NCBI GenBank assembly: GCA_963803295.1
Contig: CAWDMC010000002.1
Coordinates: forward strand, 124,001-188,000
Direction: 5' to 3'
DNA length: 64,000 nucleotides
DNA from: CAWDMC01 sp963803295
Lineage (GTDB): Bacteria > Acidobacteriota > Terriglobia > UBA7540
Shown here: positions 7,999 through 16,764 of the stretch, one piece after another
Position numbering within the stretch: the stretch's first letter is position 1
Layout: each line of letters starts with the position of its first letter
Notes under the pieces: model-generated
Seen by the model: the letters and a program-made list of their open reading frames with translations, nothing else
What the model was told of the DNA's origin: nothing
The model's database searches: none
Made by a program: the position numbers and the translations under genes

Positions 7999-9010
7999 AT
8001 CTGGGTATCCCCTTGACTCAGGTACCACAAGATGTAGTATGGCACCTGAGTGGAAGACTACCCTCGGAACCTGATGGAATTTGAAGCCCGTTTTGCCACG
8101 GAGGAGGCCTGTCGAGAGTATCTTTTCCGCCTTCGGTGGCCCGACGGGTTTCGTTGTCCGCGCTGTGGAGGTGAGAAGTATTGGCCGTTGCGTTGTCGGC
8201 TGCAGTGTGCCGGGTGCGGTCATCAGGCCTCGGTTACAGCTGGGACCATTTTCCAGGACACGCGCAGCCCTTTGCAGTTGTGGTTTCGGGCCATGTGGTG
8301 GGTGACCGCCCAAAAGAATGGTGCCAGTGCCTTGGGGCTGCAGCGGGTGCTGGGCATGGGGAGTTACGAAAAGGCTTGGACGTGGCTCCATAAGCTGCGT
8401 CGGGCGATGGTCAGGCCCGGGCGTGATCGGCTGGCCGGGACCGTAGAGGTGGACGAGACCTACCTGGGCGGATTGGAGGAAGGCGTGCGGGGCCGGGAAA
8501 CCGAGGCGAAAGCTCTGATCATCGTTGCCGCTCAAGAAGATGGACGGGGCATCGGGCGTATTCGCTTGCGTCAGATTGCCAACGCCTCGTCGGCCAGCCT
8601 GATCCCCTTCATCGAGGACTCGGTTGAACTGGGTAGTATGGTCCACACCGACGGTTGGCTCGGGTACCAGCCTTTGGAGAAGAAGGGCTACCAACACAGG
8701 GTTACGGTCCTTCGCGGTCAGACCAAGTCCCCGTCCGAATTGATGCCCCGGGTTCATCGTGTGGTCTCGTTGTTAAAACGGTGGCTGATAGGGACCCATC
8801 AAGGGGCGGTCAGCCGCAAGCACCTTGACTACTATCTGGACGAGTTCACGTTTCGGTTCAATCGCCGCCTCTCCAGAAGTCGAGGCAAGGTCTTCTTCCG
8901 GCTGGTGCAGCAGGCGGTCAACGTAGAACCGATTCCTTACGCCCGAATCATCCAGGGCCCCGAGACAACCACAACATATGGGAGAACCTGAGTCAAGGGG
9001 ATACCCAGAT
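7999..9010 (+). mobile_element. insertion sequence of the IS1595 type with perfect 25 bp terminal inverted repeats
   Basis: The ends 7999-8023 and 8986-9010 are exact reverse complements over 25 bp, beginning ATCTGGGTATCCCC. Both sides are flanked by TGCGGGA (7993-7999 and 9011-9017), a probable target duplication of 7-8 bp overlapping the first base of the repeat; IS1595 elements usually make 8 bp. The element is about 1.0 kb and carries a single intact transposase, so it is probably young and may still be able to move. Confidence 0.92.
8050..8991 (+). CDS. IS1595-family (ISXO2-like) transposase
   Basis: A 313-residue transposase filling the element. It starts at a GTG with MEDYPRNLMEFEARF, the usual start of this family. 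A zinc ribbon follows (RCPRCGG and CAGCGHQ, residues about 36-60), then the ISXO2-like DDE nuclease: VEVDETYLGG, VHTDGWLGY, and a C-terminal RKHLDYYLDEFTFRFNRR stretch that ends the catalytic core. The reading frame is full length and ends inside the right inverted repeat. Sequence upstream within the element offers only a short leader, as is normal for single-ORF insertion sequences. Confidence 0.95.
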   Translation: MEDYPRNLMEFEARFATEEACREYLFRLRWPDGFRCPRCGGEKYWPLRCRLQCAGCGHQASVTAGTIFQDTRSPLQLWFRAMWWVTAQKNGASALGLQRVLGMGSYEKAWTWLHKLRRAMVRPGRDRLAGTVEVDETYLGGLEEGVRGRETEAKALIIVAAQEDGRGIGRIRLRQIANASSASLIPFIEDSVELGSMVHTDGWLGYQPLEKKGYQHRVTVLRGQTKSPSELMPRVHRVVSLLKRWLIGTHQGAVSRKHLDYYLDEFTFRFNRRLSRSRGKVFFRLVQQAVNVEPIPYARIIQGPETTTTYGRT

Positions 9011-9086
9011 TGCGGGAATTGGGCCAGAATCCAGACTGTGCAACTGGTCCAGGGTTGACTTGAAGGTGAATTCAGGCTGCGGTGAC

Positions 9087-9575
9087 ATGACTCAAGATCG
9101 CCCCATCAGAATGCTCTTCGTTTGCGTGGGGAACGCCTGCCGGAGCCCCATGGCCGAAGCGTTTGCGCGTTACCTCGGGCAGGGACGCGCAGAAATCTGG
9201 AGCGCCGGAATATCTCCCTTGGGTTCAATACTCCCTGGCACTCGAGACGCGATGGCAGAGCGAGGTTTTTCCCTTGATGGGCAGCGATCGAAGGGGATTG
9301 ATGAAGTTCCCCTTGCCGAAATGGATGTCGTGGTTCGCATGGGCCGCGAGGTTCAATTCGCTTTGCCGGACGAGTTTCGGGGACGGCTGGTGGAGTGGCA
9401 GATTCCGGATCCTTACAGCCGGGGCCTGGGCTTCTTCCTCCACGTGCGGGACTTGATCGAAGCCCAGGTGAGGGCCTTGCTTGCAGAAGCAGGCAACATG
9501 TCGACGGGGAACCTTTCAGGTAAGGAGCACTCAGAAGACGGTGGAGACTTCGGGACATCGGACGACGTCGGATAG
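9087..9575 (+). CDS. low-molecular-weight protein-tyrosine phosphatase / arsenate reductase-like protein
   Basis: The first strand ends in FVCVGNACRSPMAEA, the CX5R phosphate loop (Cys13 to Arg19) plus serine of LMW-PTPases; the general acid region PDPYSRG is present near residue 110. The family dephosphorylates protein tyrosines or, in related members, reduces arsenate. An internal VVVRMGREVQ replaces the usual arsenate-type sequence, so phosphatase is favoured. The ATG at 9087 is preferred, though a TTG nine codons earlier is open. The last 25 residues are polar and probably disordered. It begins only 76 bp after the insertion sequence, which may have separated it from its original promoter. 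Confidence 0.85.
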   Translation: MTQDRPIRMLFVCVGNACRSPMAEAFARYLGQGRAEIWSAGISPLGSILPGTRDAMAERGFSLDGQRSKGIDEVPLAEMDVVVRMGREVQFALPDEFRGRLVEWQIPDPYSRGLGFFLHVRDLIEAQVRALLAEAGNMSTGNLSGKEHSEDGGDFGTSDDVG

Positions 9576-9644
9576 GGTGCTTGACATGGGCACTGGACAG
9601 TCCTAGGCTGGAATCAGGGCATCGGGAGTGCCTCGGGGGTTTCA

Positions 9645-10760
9645 ATGAGCCCGCGCAACTGCCTTCTGGTTGTTATTTGTGCCCTGCTTGGATCCATCCC
9701 GGCGCCTGCCCAACGAGGCGGTGGCAGGGGATTCTCCGGTGGGGGATTCCGGGGCGGCGGTGGCGGACGCGGCTTTTCGGGCGGCGGGTTCAGCAGCGCG
9801 CCTCGCTTTCCCAGCGGCGGATTCCGCGCCCCCAGCATGCCCAGAATGTCGGGACCCATGCCAGCGATGCGTGGTCCTAGCGTTCCTTCCGCACCTCGCT
9901 TTTCGAGCGGTTTTGGTCGGCCGCCGGCTTACGGCGGATACTCGCGACCGCGCTCCTCACCCGCTTATTCCGCGCGTCCCTATGCTGGCTCTTACTCCCC
10001 TCGATTTTCCAGCCCCGGCAGATCCTGGGCTCCAAGGATCTCGTCTGGCTGGACGCATTTTGGCGCGCAGCCCGCGCCGGGATCACGTCGAGGTAACGGC
10101 ACATTCGCCCCCTCCTATGCCGCGAATCACGGCAGCTATTCTCCTGGTACGAGCCGCGGCCCAACCAAGGGGTACCGATCTTCTGGATCACAAACCCCGA
10201 TGAGCCATCGCCCGGGGTCGGCAGGCCACCGTTTTCCGCAGCATCCGGCGTGGTTCGGAGGTGGAAACGGCCGGTTCGGTTTCTACCGGGGTTCCGGCTT
10301 CTACTTCCCCCATTCTCATTCTTTCCTCTCGCCCTTCTTCTTTAACTATTTTCTCCTGAGCCAATACGGCTTCTGCAATCCCGCTTGGTTCGGGTACCCG
10401 TTCCTTACCGATCCCTTCTTTGGAGGTTGCAGCCCCTGGTTAGGCGCGCCTCTCTCCTACGAATCTGAACCGTCTCCTGAAACGGACGCCTCGGGCTATG
10501 AACAGAATTACGGCGCTGGAGGCGAGCAGCCGGAGACTTCCGCTCCGCCCGCCGACGAGACGGGTAATGGTGGCGAGGCGGGCACGACTTCGACCGCTGC
10601 CAATGAGGCTAACGAGGGGTCGACCCCAGGCGATCAGAGCATAGTGGTCCAGACAGCGGATGGACAGGTGCAGAGCTATCGCTGGCGCGGCGACCAGACG
10701 GTCATTTCAAATGGGCACAGCCTGAGGGGCAACCCGACCGATTGGAATCCCCAGCCTTAA
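9645..10760 (+). CDS. secreted glycine/serine-rich low-complexity protein
   Basis: The 371-residue product has a signal peptide (CLLVVICALLGSIPAPAQ), then GGGRGFSGGGFRGGGGG-type repeats up to about residue 50, proline/serine/arginine-rich sequence to about 200, and an aromatic stretch (FYRGSGFYFPHSHSF, FFFNYFLLSQYGF) followed by an acidic, threonine-rich tail. The last 40 residues (SIVVQTADGQVQSYRW) look folded. Such proteins are exported and surface-associated, but no enzymatic motif is visible and function is unknown. Codon use keeps the frame open throughout, supporting a real gene. Confidence 0.7.
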   Translation: MSPRNCLLVVICALLGSIPAPAQRGGGRGFSGGGFRGGGGGRGFSGGGFSSAPRFPSGGFRAPSMPRMSGPMPAMRGPSVPSAPRFSSGFGRPPAYGGYSRPRSSPAYSARPYAGSYSPRFSSPGRSWAPRISSGWTHFGAQPAPGSRRGNGTFAPSYAANHGSYSPGTSRGPTKGYRSSGSQTPMSHRPGSAGHRFPQHPAWFGGGNGRFGFYRGSGFYFPHSHSFLSPFFFNYFLLSQYGFCNPAWFGYPFLTDPFFGGCSPWLGAPLSYESEPSPETDASGYEQNYGAGGEQPETSAPPADETGNGGEAGTTSTAANEANEGSTPGDQSIVVQTADGQVQSYRWRGDQTVISNGHSLRGNPTDWNPQP

Positions 10761-10899
10761 ATGCACTCGCAATGAGCCGCGCCATATTGATTGGCGTCAG
10801 GGAATGCGTACGTCCGATATTAACTGCAGAAGTATTGGAGAAGGTTGTACGAGTGCTGATGCCTACCGTGTTGAACGATCGAGCAGGAGGAGGACGGAA

Positions 10900-10974
10900 T
10901 GGTGGGCGATACAGGATTCGAACCTGTGACTTCTACCGTGTGAGGATAGCACTCTACCGCTGAGTTAATCGCCC
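10900..10974 (-). tRNA. tRNA-Val (anticodon CAC)
   Basis: The minus strand folds as a complete cloverleaf: acceptor GGGCGAT/ATCGCCC, D arm ACTC/GAGT, anticodon stem CTATC/GGTAG with loop CTCACAC (anticodon CAC), T arm ACAGG/CCTGT with loop TTCGAAT. The discriminator base is A and CCA is encoded. It reads GUG valine codons. Confidence 0.95.
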
Positions 10975-11098
10975 TTGGACTAACAATAGAAATACCAGAT
11001 TCCGCGCCGGACGTCCATAGAACCTTGCTCGCTGCCCACCAAATTCGATATAGGACCAGGATATCGCCCTGCAGCGGGCGCCCCATGCCGTCCACACG

Positions 11099-12124
11099 GT
11101 GGGGTTATGTTCCGGAGCCAGTTTGAAGCGACCGCAAGCTGTTGAATCAAGAAACTCCAGCCAGGCTCCCGGGGGCGCCGTCCTCGTCCCGGCAGAGTCG
11201 CTATCCCGCCTGCAGCGGTCCATCCAGTCAGTGATTCGGGGCAAAGACGATGTTGTGCAACTGGCCCTCGTCACCTTGCTGGCGCGCGGCCATTTGCTGA
11301 TTGAGGATGTGCCCGGCGTCGGCAAGACCACCCTGGCGCACGCCCTGGCGCGATCGCTCAATTGCAGTTTTCAGCGGCTGCAATTCACTTCTGACCTCCT
11401 GCCCTCGGATGTTGTGGGTATCAGTGTCTACGCGCGCGAGAGCGGGAATTTCGAGTTCCGGCCGGGACCCCTTTTTGCCAACGTCGTGCTGGCCGACGAA
11501 ATCAACCGTACCACGCCGAAGACACAAAGCGCTTTGCTCGAAGCCATGAACGAATACCAGGTAACGGTGGATAATCATACTCACCCCCTGCCCGAGCCCT
11601 TCATGGTGCTGGCCACGCAGAATCCCATCGAGCACCACGGCACTTATCCTTTGCCAGAGTCTCAACTGGACCGATTCCTGATGCGGGTGAAGATGGGGTA
11701 CCCCACGGCCGAGAGCGAAAAGGAGATCTTGCGGAACTTTGCGGCTTCGGAGCCGCTAGCCGCGATCCAGCCGGTGATGACGGCAGAAGAGTTGCTCGAT
11801 GTGCAGCAGGCAGTCCGTCAAGTAACCGTGGACGACGAACTGCTCAACTATACCTTGGAGATCGTGGCCCGAACCCGGCGTCATGAGTACTTGAGCCTGG
11901 GTGTCAGCCCGCGCGGTTCCATGTCGCTCTATCGCGCAGCCCAGGCCTTGGCTCTGCTCGAGGGCCGCAGTTACACTATTCCCGACGATTTTAAACGGTT
12001 GGCAGTCCCCGTCTTCGCCCATCGCACGGTAGTCAGTACACGTTACGCTTCTACCTTGAAGCGGAGCGAGCAGGCAGAATCGATTCTGCAGGAAATCTTG
12101 GAGGCCGTCCCGGTGCCCCTGTAG
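11099..12124 (+). CDS. MoxR-family AAA+ ATPase
   Basis: A 341-residue AAA+ ATPase. Walker A lies at about 72-79 (VPGVGKTTLA), Walker B at 129-136 (VVLADEINRT), with sensor 1 ATQNPIEHHGTYPLPESQLDRF, typical of MoxR proteins, which act as chaperones for metal insertion or assembly of vWA-containing complexes. The GTG at 11099 is the furthest start; the first 30 residues are not conserved and the true start may be later. A DUF58 gene follows after two bases, the standard MoxR partnership. Confidence 0.92.
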   Translation: MGLCSGASLKRPQAVESRNSSQAPGGAVLVPAESLSRLQRSIQSVIRGKDDVVQLALVTLLARGHLLIEDVPGVGKTTLAHALARSLNCSFQRLQFTSDLLPSDVVGISVYARESGNFEFRPGPLFANVVLADEINRTTPKTQSALLEAMNEYQVTVDNHTHPLPEPFMVLATQNPIEHHGTYPLPESQLDRFLMRVKMGYPTAESEKEILRNFAASEPLAAIQPVMTAEELLDVQQAVRQVTVDDELLNYTLEIVARTRRHEYLSLGVSPRGSMSLYRAAQALALLEGRSYTIPDDFKRLAVPVFAHRTVVSTRYASTLKRSEQAESILQEILEAVPVPL

Positions 12125-12126
12125 GA

Positions 12127-13557
12127 ATGGGGGAAGCAGAGCCAAGCGGAGCCCCATTGCCAAAAACGGGAGGATCGCGAGCATTGAGGCGGGCCTGCGG
12201 GTGGCTGGTAACGATCAGCCGCGAAGCGGACCTTGCGCCCTGGCGGCGCTTTCTTTTTGCCGTCACGGGACTCGTCCTTTCGTTTTGCCTCGCGCTATAT
12301 GCCACGGCGCTGCGCGAAGAGGGCAACTTCGCCCTGGCAGCCGCCCTCGCAGGACTGTCTCTCGTCATCGCGGCGGCGGTGGCCGTCAAAGTGATCCCGG
12401 ATCTCGCGCGGCGCACCGCCCTGCGGCACCTGGTGGCCAAGATTGAATTTGATTTCACACGGGAAGGAGTGATCTACCTTCTGTTAATCGTCGCCATTGT
12501 GGTGGCGGCGCTGAACACCGGCAACAATCTGTTGTTCGTTCTGCTCGCATGCATGCTGGCCGGCATTTTGGTTTCGGGAATCCTCTCTCAAATCGTGCTG
12601 GCGCAGATTGAGCTGGATTTCACTCTTCCAGAACATCTCTTTGCCGGACGTCCCGTCGTCTCGCGGCTCACTCTGCGGAACCTGAAGCGGACGCTACCTT
12701 CATTTTCACTCACTGTATCGCCGTCGGACGCCAAGGTTCGGCCTCGCGAGTCCGGCTCTGCCCGCCGGCACAAACTGGGATTCGCCCCGCCACGACTTCC
12801 CCCGATTTTGGATCGGCCTGTGTACGTTCCTTACATTCAGCACGGCGCCTCGGTAACCGAGCGTGTCGAGCTTTGTTTTCCGCGGCGCGGCCGCTATAGC
12901 CAGCAGGGCTTCCGCCTGAGCACGAAGTTCCCTTTCGGACTGCTGCGGAAAACCAGAGTATCACCGGCACGACGGGAGATCCTGGTGCTGCCGGCGATCG
13001 AACCCACTGAGGAGTTCTACGAGATCCTGCCGCTGGTGAGCGGTGAAATGGAGAGCGCGGCGAAGGGGCGCGGGCACGACCTGTATGCCATTCGGAACTA
13101 TATTGAAACTGATTCGGTGCGCCATGTGGACTGGAAAGCCACTGCCAAGGCGCAGCAACTCAAGGTGCGCGAGTTCACGCGCGAGGATGAGCGTCGCGTG
13201 ACACTGGTGTTCGACGCACGCCTGCCCGAGGCCGGCCTGGAAGTCGAAGCGAGGTTTGAAAGAGCGGTAAAACTGTGCGCCTGCCTTACCTGGCATTTCT
13301 ACGAGATTGGGGCGCAGTGCCAATTTATTAGTCACGATTTCGATTCGGCCATGATGCCGGCCGAAGAAATGCTCTATCCGACACTGGAGGCTCTGGCGGA
13401 GATCACGCCGCAATCCGCCACTCCAGGCGTTGATGTGATCGCAGGAATATCATCGGCTGAGCACGCTTTCAATATCGTTTTTACAGCGCAATCTCGCGGC
13501 TCTATTCCCACGAGTTTGTGGAGTTCATCCTACGCCATCTTTATCGATGAACTGTAG
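12127..13557 (+). CDS. DUF58-domain membrane protein
   Basis: The 476-residue protein has two hydrophobic pairs (about 38-75 and 115-160, including AIVVAALNTGNNLLFVLLACML), then a beta-rich part and a C-terminal DUF58 core. DUF58 is recognised from GRGHDLYAIRNYIETDSVR, HVDWKATAKAQQLKVREF and DERRVTLVFDAR, the last resembling a vWA-type metal site. It starts two bases after the MoxR stop, so the pair form an operon. MoxR/DUF58 pairs are thought to act in envelope assembly or stress; the usual transglutaminase third gene is absent here. Confidence 0.9.
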   Translation: MGEAEPSGAPLPKTGGSRALRRACGWLVTISREADLAPWRRFLFAVTGLVLSFCLALYATALREEGNFALAAALAGLSLVIAAAVAVKVIPDLARRTALRHLVAKIEFDFTREGVIYLLLIVAIVVAALNTGNNLLFVLLACMLAGILVSGILSQIVLAQIELDFTLPEHLFAGRPVVSRLTLRNLKRTLPSFSLTVSPSDAKVRPRESGSARRHKLGFAPPRLPPILDRPVYVPYIQHGASVTERVELCFPRRGRYSQQGFRLSTKFPFGLLRKTRVSPARREILVLPAIEPTEEFYEILPLVSGEMESAAKGRGHDLYAIRNYIETDSVRHVDWKATAKAQQLKVREFTREDERRVTLVFDARLPEAGLEVEARFERAVKLCACLTWHFYEIGAQCQFISHDFDSAMMPAEEMLYPTLEALAEITPQSATPGVDVIAGISSAEHAFNIVFTAQSRGSIPTSLWSSSYAIFIDEL

Positions 13558-13672
13558 TTTGACCCTCCTAGGGGAAGCTGCGGCTCCATGTGGACATCCG
13601 ATCATCCAATCACCCGAGGAGCGCTTCGGGTACTGATCGGCGGCGAGCAAACGAATCCAGAGTTGGTGTGGA

Positions 13673-14401
13673 ATGCCAGACAACATACTTGTGGGCACGT
13701 CGGGATGGCATTACGACCACTGGCGGGGACCTTTCTACCCTGACAACATGAAACCCAGTGAGATGCTGGCTTTCTACGCCGAACGATTCTCCACGGTTGA
13801 GATCAACAATTCTTTTTACCACCTGCCCTCAACCAAGGCACTGCGGGCGTGGCGCGAGACGGTTCCCGAGCACTTTTTCTTCTCCGTAAAGGGAAGCCGC
13901 TATCTTACCCACATGAAGAAATTGAAAGACGCTGAGGCCGGTCTCGACACATTTCTCTCGCGGACGGTTGAACTCGGCAAAAAGCACGGTCCGATTCTCT
14001 TCCAGACGCCTCCTCGGTGGCAACGCAACCGCGAGCGGCTGGAAGGCTTTCTTGAGGCCCTGCCTAAAGGACTGCGATGTGCCTTCGAATTTCGCGATCC
14101 CTCGTGGTTTGATGAAGAGATCACGGCGGTTCTGAAACGCCACAACGCCGCCTTCTGCGTGTGGCAATTGGCAGGCGAGGAGTCTCCGCGCTGGCTTACC
14201 GCGGACTTTGCATATCTGCGGCTGCACGGGCCCGATACCCGGAAATATAGCGGACGTTACACTAAGGCGCAACTTCGCGGCTGGCTGAAATTAGCAGAAG
14301 GGTGGGTGGCGAAAGGCGCACGCCAGGTCTTGATATACTTCGACAACGACCAGACCGGGTTCGCAGCCCTGAATGCCATGGAACTGCAGTCGATGATTTA
14401 A
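13673..14401 (+). CDS. DUF72-family protein (YecE-like)
   Basis: A 242-residue TIM-barrel protein of the DUF72 family. Recognisable blocks are ILVGTSGWHYDHWRGPFYP, FSTVEINNSFYHLPS, FFFSVKGSRYLTHMKKL, CAFEFRDPSWF and YLRLHGP. The histidine, glutamate and tryptophan positions are conserved in the family, but its biochemical role is not established. It is preceded by a 115 bp gap after the DUF58 gene, and its start ATG at 13673 matches the family start. Confidence 0.9.
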   Translation: MPDNILVGTSGWHYDHWRGPFYPDNMKPSEMLAFYAERFSTVEINNSFYHLPSTKALRAWRETVPEHFFFSVKGSRYLTHMKKLKDAEAGLDTFLSRTVELGKKHGPILFQTPPRWQRNRERLEGFLEALPKGLRCAFEFRDPSWFDEEITAVLKRHNAAFCVWQLAGEESPRWLTADFAYLRLHGPDTRKYSGRYTKAQLRGWLKLAEGWVAKGARQVLIYFDNDQTGFAALNAMELQSMI

Positions 14402-14471
14402 GCGAGCAGCCAACTCTGTGGGTCGTGCCCAACTGAGCACGGGCTTCACCAGATGTCAGACGATGCCGGCT

Positions 14472-14690
14472 CTACGCGGGCTCCAAATGTTCGGCGAAAT
14501 GACGGGGGAACGGCGCTTCATAGGTGGGCATCAGACCGTTAGTTAGGGCCTCCCGCCTCTGCCAGACTTCCAGGATTACTTCTACGACGTACGCAAAATT
14601 TCTCTGAAGGTAGACACGCCGCGGGAATCGCCAATAGGTGCCAAGTCCCTTTTGGCGGCTTCGCCGAAGATGAGTGTGCCGATTTCCTGC
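14472..14690 (-). pseudogene. decayed C-terminal remnant of a second tryptophanase gene
   Basis: The minus strand encodes QEIGTLIFGEAAKRDL in one frame, then RRVYLQRNFAYVVEVILEV and RHFAEHLEPA in another. These match the last 70 residues of the intact tryptophanase next door (VEIGTLMFGAAAKMDL, RRVYTQSHIDYVVEVILEV, RHFTAHLEPL). A frameshift near 14630 separates the parts and no upstream portion remains. It is a relic of a tandem duplication or of an older paralogue. Confidence 0.8.
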
Positions 14691-14974
14691 CGAAGCCATT
14701 TCGGGCTGTCCGGCGTCTACTCGGCTTAAGCGAGAATCCTGACCTTTTGCACGTCCTCACGGTTAACGTTTTAGTGCAGCGCCGGGGCGCAAAATGATTT
14801 TCCCCTCCTCATCAACATCCTTTTTCCCTTGTTCTCTGTGGTCCTTGTACTCTGCTCCAACCAATCCGCGGCTGCCGAATTCGACCACCCTGGTCAAATC
14901 GTATCGCTAATAACCTCAAGGAGCGCGCGACTACCGGTTGCCGCCGGAATCGTTCACCGCTCGTAGAGCAGCCG

Positions 14975-16327
14975 CTACAGCGGTTCCAGATGCGCGGTGA
15001 AATGACGGAGGATCCCCGTTTCATAAGTCAGCTTCAGGCCGCGAATGGCGTCACGCGTTTTCCAGACTTCCAGGATCACTTCCACGACGTAGTCGATATG
15101 GCTTTGGGTATAGACACGCCGAGGTATCGCCAACCGCACCAGGTCCATTTTGGCAGCGGCGCCGAACATCAGGGTGCCGATTTCCACGGAGCGGATGCCG
15201 CCTTCGAGGTAAAGCTCGGCGGCGAGAGCCACGCCGGGAAATTGATTACGGGGCAGGTGGGGCAGAAAAGCGCGAGCGTCGATGTAGATCGCATGTCCGC
15301 CGGGCGGCTGCACGATGGGTACGCCGGCCTCGCTGATGTGCCTGCCCAGATAAGCGGTGGACACGATCCGGTAGCGCAGGTAATCCTCCTCGAGGACCTC
15401 CTGCAGTCCGACGGCAATGGCTTCGAGATCCCGCCCGGCCAATCCTCCATAAGTCGGATAGCCCTCGGTAAGGATCAGCAGATTCTTCTCCGCCTGGGCC
15501 AGCACGTCGTCGTTGGTGCAGAGGAAACCGCCGATATTGGCGAGCCCGTCCTTCTTGGCGGACATGGTGCATCCGTCCGCTAGCGCAAACATCTCGCGCG
15601 CGATCTCACGCGGGCTCTTGGCGGCGTAACCAGGTTCGCGCAGCTTGATCAAGTACGCGTTCTCCGCGAAGCGGCAGGCGTCGAAATAGAGCGGGATGGA
15701 ATATTTCCTGCACACATCGCGGACGGCTCGCGCGTTTTCGAGTGAAACCGGCTGTCCACCGCCCGAATTGTTGGTGATGGTCAGCATCACCAGCGGAACG
15801 CGCTCGCGCCCTACGCGCACGATCAAGGCCTCAAGCGCTGCCACATCCATGTTTCCCTTGAAGGGATAGGTATTCGAGGGCTGCAATCCTTCCGGCGTAA
15901 TCAAGTCGACAGCCTCAGCTCCGGCGAATTCCACATTGGCGCGAGTTGTATCAAAGTGGGTATTATTCGGAACACGATCACCTTTCTTGCACATCACACT
16001 GAAGAGAATGTGTTCGGCGGCGCGGCCCTGATGGGTGGGAATTACATGTTTGTAGCCAAAGATGGACTGAACCACGCTGCGAAAGCGTTCGAAGCTTGGG
16101 CTGCCGGCATAACTTTCATCACCTTCCATGATCGCTCCCCATTGGCGGCTGCTCATCGCTCCGGTGCCGGAGTCGGTCAGCAGGTCAATCAGCACATCTT
16201 CGGCGGGTAACAGGAATAAATTGTAGTGAGCCGTTTTGAGAAGCCGCTCGCGCTCCGCGCGGGCGTTCCAATGAATCGGCTCCACGCTCTTGATACGGAA
16301 GGGCTCGATGATGGTTCGTATGGGCAC
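14975..16327 (-). CDS. tnaA: tryptophanase (beta-eliminating lyase)
   Basis: A PLP enzyme of about 450 residues that cleaves L-tryptophan to indole, pyruvate and ammonia. Family blocks run through it: DLLTDSGTGAMS, PTHQGRAAEHI, TITNNSGGGQPVS, DACRFAENAY, the PLP lysine in SAKKDGLANIGG, EGYPTYGGLAGRD and a C-terminal LRHFTAHLEPL. IRSVEIGTLMFG carries Ile where tyrosine phenol-lyase has a substrate-binding arginine (RSMERG), favouring tryptophanase over TPL. The GTG at 16327 is chosen because GAGGACAGG precedes it; a GTG five codons earlier lacks one. No tnaC-like leader or tnaB permease is adjacent. Confidence 0.88.
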   Translation of the reverse strand: MPIRTIIEPFRIKSVEPIHWNARAERERLLKTAHYNLFLLPAEDVLIDLLTDSGTGAMSSRQWGAIMEGDESYAGSPSFERFRSVVQSIFGYKHVIPTHQGRAAEHILFSVMCKKGDRVPNNTHFDTTRANVEFAGAEAVDLITPEGLQPSNTYPFKGNMDVAALEALIVRVGRERVPLVMLTITNNSGGGQPVSLENARAVRDVCRKYSIPLYFDACRFAENAYLIKLREPGYAAKSPREIAREMFALADGCTMSAKKDGLANIGGFLCTNDDVLAQAEKNLLILTEGYPTYGGLAGRDLEAIAVGLQEVLEEDYLRYRIVSTAYLGRHISEAGVPIVQPPGGHAIYIDARAFLPHLPRNQFPGVALAAELYLEGGIRSVEIGTLMFGAAAKMDLVRLAIPRRVYTQSHIDYVVEVILEVWKTRDAIRGLKLTYETGILRHFTAHLEPL

Positions 16328-16492
16328 GGCGCCTGTCCTCACTGAGGGTTGACGTCTGCAGAGAGGGATTATAGCCGCAGTCAGGCCTAAAAGATGGTGG
16401 CGCGAGATTTTGTTTTAAACCAACCAACCCCAACAAGCGCTAGCTTAAGCACCAGGGGTCTCAAAGCCCGCGTCTCGGGCGGCATCATGTGG

Positions 16493-16650
16493 CCCACGGC
16501 GAGGAGCCGTGGGAAGAAGAGGCGAATTTACGTTTCAAGCCCCGCAACGGGCAACATCAGTAAGGCATATCCAGGAGAGTGCCCTGATGCCTCCACTAAC
16601 GCGGCTCATCTCCTACTTGGTTCTATGTCAACCCACGGCTGCGCCGTGGG
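16493..16650. repeat. inverted pair of hairpin repeats in a gene-free stretch (16343-16764)
   Basis: CCCACGG arms form a hairpin at 16493-16513 and again at 16632-16650. With their flanks (ATCATGTGGCCCACGGC and, on the other strand, ATCATGTAGCCCACGGC) the two are inverted copies of one repeat, about 120 bp apart. A diverged third copy lies at 20915-20950. Nothing else is seen in this 420 bp. Confidence 0.6.
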
Positions 16651-16764
16651 CTACATGATTGCGCCGCTACCGCGGCTGGGGAAGTTAAGACAATCATTAT
16701 TCCAGCGCCAAGTGGAGCAAGGGGGGCAACTACCCGCGATGCGAACAGATCCATCACGCTGTGC

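Noticed and set aside
9040..9056. CTGGTCCAG near the LMW phosphatase, similar to PdxR half-sites
   Set aside because: A single half-site without a partner and far from pdx genes; probably chance.
16493..16650. Possible CRISPR-like array
   Set aside because: Only two inverted hairpins with one spacer; no regular direct repeats or cas genes.
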